DNA of 19,230 bases from Coptodactyla brooksi. Lineage: Eukaryota > Arthropoda > Insecta > Coleoptera > Scarabaeidae. Of this stretch, positions 17,092 through 19,230 are shown in pieces (positions within the stretch are counted from its first letter, which is position 1; every line of letters begins with the position of its first letter). A program made the position numbers and the translations under genes. Under the pieces are notes generated by a model. It did no database searches, was not told the DNA's origin, and saw only the letters and a list, made by a program, of their open reading frames with translations. The DNA lies in assembly GCA_033557675.1 (NCBI GenBank), contig JAWQRM010000523.1, positions 2,501 through 21,730 on the forward strand. Direction: 5' to 3'.

Positions 17092-18331
17092 GTAATGCGT
17101 TTTCGCGACAAGGCAATAGAAGAAATAAACTGATAACGCTTTGGCGGAATTTCTTTTGGAGATGAAGATGGACCCCTGCGTTTGTGCTGCTCCCTTGGCT
17201 TCAAAAAGAGATAAACTCAATACTAATTATCGAGGTTGTGATCTTATATTGAGAATAATTTTGAAAATAATCCGGTAAATATTTTTGCCAGTGTTTATAT
17301 ATTGTATCCCAATTGACTTGGTCTTTTAGAAAGAAAACTGCTTTTAACTGCTTTCAAGACAAGCATCTTAGCTTGGAAATTTTTTCTGTTTGTATTAGGT
17401 AATCTTCACACTTTAAATTCTACAAATTTTTCTCGTAGGTGCCATATATTGTTTTTACATCGTTATGCCATAGAGTTTTCCTGACAAGAACATATAGTTT
17501 CGTATTAAATTTTTGCCCTTTCAACAAAATAGTCAAATAATTACAAAAATTTGGACTTACAAAAAGTAACAATATTATTATTACTTTGTGCCTTTATTTT
17601 ATAACAGTTTTCCATTTGAAATATTGTAAACGTATGAAAATTTTTCATTACAGAACCCTTAGTCAGAAAAAACATATCTGTGTTGATGTATTTTTAGAAG
17701 CATGTTCATGTTCCTTGAGGGTACTAGGTCCGGCTACCTGGTATACAAAAGGAACCTCTGTCACAAGCACATTTCCTAGAGCAATTAAATTAATTTTAAT
17801 TATTTCCCCAGTTAATCATCACATCACTAAATACTTATATTAATATATGTACACAATAATTTTTGACTAATATGAAGTTCCAATCAAGTTTATAAAGGAA
17901 ATATATGAAATTTTAAAATAAGTGTAACAGTATTTGTACTAAAAATGAAAGTAAAACATACACATACCAGATTATACAGGCGAATCTTCCATTTCAGTAC
18001 GGCCATGTTCAACTCCTATCAGGGTAGGAGTACCCACTGTTGATGGATATTTATATAAAGAAGTTTTCTCCGTAGGGTCATATATACATATAGATCATAC
18101 CGAATGCAACAGATAACAAGTACAAAAAATAATTTTCGAAGGTATCTCTAACAAGAATGAAGGATATAAATCATATTTCGAACTGCGTTTCTACTTTAAT
18201 TATTAGTTTCTAAACCACTTAGTTCAATGAATAGTTTTTTATATTAATACCACGTGATGCTATAAGAAAGGACTAGTTCTTCTACATAAAATATTATTGC
18301 AATAGCACTTTTAATAATTTTTGTTACTTAC

Positions 18332-18500
18332 TTGGTAGATGTAATGTTGGAATGCTTCCAAATTTGAGCATGTTTTCACCCGGAAATCTACAAAAATCGC
18401 TAAAATGTAAATCACATACTACGTATCTTCTGTAGCATACTCTCGGGTCCAATTGTAATAAAGTTGGCAAACCAATTCTGTCGACCCAAATGTTATATAT
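18332..18500 (-). CDS. THAP domain exon 2, open throughout
   Basis: This exon is uninterrupted: 56 codons plus one base, from IYNIWVDRIG to PTLHLP. It holds the conserved Trp, the C..H pair of the zinc site (VVCDLHF) and the P-T-x-x-L-P-like end that characterise the C-terminal half of THAP domains. A strong donor (gtaagt, starting at 18331) follows. It is listed separately because it is the best preserved coding piece in this part of the window and could be functional if the stops elsewhere are sequence errors. Confidence 0.68.
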
Positions 18501-18555
18501 CTACAAATACAATACATAGATATGTGTTAAAGTAATCATTTCTTATTTGACATAC
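18501..18555 (-). other. Short GT-AG intron inside the THAP coding region
   Basis: On the minus strand the donor is gtatgt and the acceptor tattttgtag-like (tatttgtag). At 55 nt it has typical insect small-intron length. Removing it joins two parts of the THAP domain without changing frame, which is strong support for real splicing history. Confidence 0.7.
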
Positions 18556-18639
18556 CGCTTCACGGAATATTGGAAGAACTCACTTTGGAACACGTGGGTC
18601 ACAATTTTTGCAAGTAGGTATGCAGCAATACTGCACCAG

Positions 18640-19086
18640 TTTTTATCCCCAATATTAAATAATTTCCATAAAATAATTCGATATTTATGTAGACACCTTG
18701 CAAAACCTAAAATCAAAATATGTATGTAAAATTACTGCAAAGTGTTACATGTTTTAAGTTTAACTTACGCAATTATGTACTAACAAAGAACAAGATCGTC
18801 TTGAAAAAGATGGTTATTTCCAGAAAATGTATACCAAAATTTAATTTAATAATTTACAAATCTAATCATGCCAGAACAAACTTCTACACAAACTCCGAAC
18901 ACAAACCATAAACCAAAACTAAATGAGCAGTTTACCAGAATGAACGAGATGATTGCCTGTCATGCGTAAACGATTGCCTGTCATGCGTAATTTACGCCCA
19001 CTTCAATAATAAGTGCTCGCTGCATTATATAACTTATACTTATTGTTAAAGAAAATATGGCTAAAGTTCCAAAGTTTTAGTTGTAG
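18640..19086. other. Upstream flank of the THAP relic
   Basis: No coding motif. On the minus strand a ttatataa box near 19024-19031 lies about 390 bp upstream of the THAP start region and could be a TATA element, but AT-rich DNA gives such boxes by chance. Plus-strand open frames here are antisense or chance. Confidence 0.3.
18951..18990. repeat. Two tandem copies of a 21-bp unit (gattgcctgtcatgcgtaaac)
   Basis: 18951-18971 is repeated at 18972-18990 with an exact match over the first 19 bases. This is a simple recent tandem duplication, placed upstream of the minus-strand THAP relic. Confidence 0.95.
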
Positions 19087-19229
19087 TTAATTGCTATCAA
19101 GAGAATCGCTTTCACAATTTTGACAAAGAAATGTACTTGAACCATCTGTGCATTCACTGTGAGCCCACAGTTTGTATTCAAGTGCACCCATTCTTCACCA
19201 GGGCGACTATTGGTACAGGAGTCCAAACA
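19087..19229 (-). pseudogene. C-terminal Cys-rich (PHD-like) finger of a DNA-transposon-type protein, partial
   Basis: At the window edge the minus strand reads CLDSCTNSRPGEEWV; after a small frameshift it continues EYKLWAHSECTDGSSTFLCQ, then NCESDSLDSN and a stop at 19087-19089. The pattern C...C / W..C...WAH.EC / F.C..C is the zinc-binding tail found at the C-terminus of several insect transposase-like proteins, notably pogo/Tigger and piggyBac types. The frameshift removes one expected Cys position. The main body of the protein lies beyond the window, so the parent element cannot be named. It is on the same strand as, and upstream of, the THAP relic, and is probably unrelated to it. Confidence 0.55.
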
Positions 19230-19230
19230 T

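Larger units (their letters stand above)
17092..18639 (-). pseudogene. Multi-exon THAP-domain (C2CH zinc finger) gene relic
   Basis: THAP domains are DNA-binding zinc fingers of cellular factors and of P-element-type transposases. Exon 1 (18639-18556) reads LVQYCCIPTCKNCDPRVPK, stop, VLPIFREA. Its first codon is CTG where an ATG is expected. A 55-nt intron (gtatgt...ttgtag, 18555-18501) joins in phase to exon 2 (18500-18332): IYNIWVDRIGLPTLLQLD, RRYVVCDLHFSDF, LKFGSIPTLHLP. The Cys pair, W, C..H and PT..LP are all in THAP order. Exon 3 (18147-17968) and exon 4 (from 17775) join in matching phase 1 and carry DPTEKTSLYKYPSTVGTPTL, then GNVLVTEVPFVYQVAGPSTL. A final segment (17322-17092) reads VNWDTIYKHWQKYLPDYFQN, a one-base shift in a T run, then EIPPKRYQFISSIALSRKR. 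Three in-frame stops (exon 1, exon 3, end of exon 3) argue for a pseudogene. The exons after exon 2 are inferred. Confidence 0.62.

Noticed and set aside
17586..17843. Plus-strand open frame of 85 codons
   Set aside because: It is antisense to the predicted exon 4 of the THAP relic, which has an acceptor and matching phase; the plus frame has no recognisable feature.
17968..18639. In-frame TGA codons in the THAP relic as selenocysteine or stop-readthrough sites
   Set aside because: A TAA and a missing ATG occur in the same model, and no SECIS-like element was identified, so ordinary decay is simpler.

Overview
The window looks like AT-rich nuclear DNA from an insect or another arthropod. The reasons are the transposon mix (two types of mariner, a Tc1/mariner relative with long inverted repeats, Penelope-like elements, non-LTR retrotransposon scraps), a THAP-domain gene relic with short GT-AG introns, and AT microsatellite. 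I see no bacterial operon, no ribosomal or transfer RNA gene, and no CRISPR array. Nearly all coding signal is decayed: reading frames are short, broken by stops and frameshifts, and are recognised only by joining motifs across frames.

Layout. 1-1840: plus-strand Penelope-like element relic (reverse transcriptase, then a GIY-YIG trace), interrupted by a perfect foldback. 2451-2830: non-LTR reverse transcriptase fragment. 3226-4350: second, better preserved Penelope-like relic on the minus strand, with an intact GIY-YIG tail. 4500-6125: tail of a non-LTR element, split by mariner copy 1 (4876-5909), whose transposase is overrun by about three ~130-bp tandem units. 6705-7320: short, internally deleted mariner of the same family. 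7440-7830: GC-rich unidentified island. 8830-8902: AT microsatellite. 8909-10602: Tc1/mariner-superfamily relic with ~430-460 bp inverted termini. 10885-12912: a third mariner of another subfamily, swollen by ~780 bp of ~300-bp tandem repeats. 13242-13396: exon-like minus-strand segment.

The two most interesting regions lie near the end. At 14157-15402 there is a 1.2-kb element with inverted termini. It encloses, on the minus strand, the C-terminal part of a protein of a family I recognise from many animal hypothetical proteins (EADT-like box, LTGCD-like box, FDELRY-like box, Cys-rich tail) but cannot name functionally. At 17092-18639, minus strand, there is a multi-exon THAP-domain gene relic. 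Its exon phases still match across three introns, but it lacks an ATG and carries three in-frame stops.

The genes do not form a pathway. The window records nested transposon insertion, decay and local sequence folding. A recurrent theme is short-loop, nearly perfect foldbacks (726-776, 6800-6854, 8163-8201, 14202-14238, 17015-17050) and tandem expansion inside DNA transposons.
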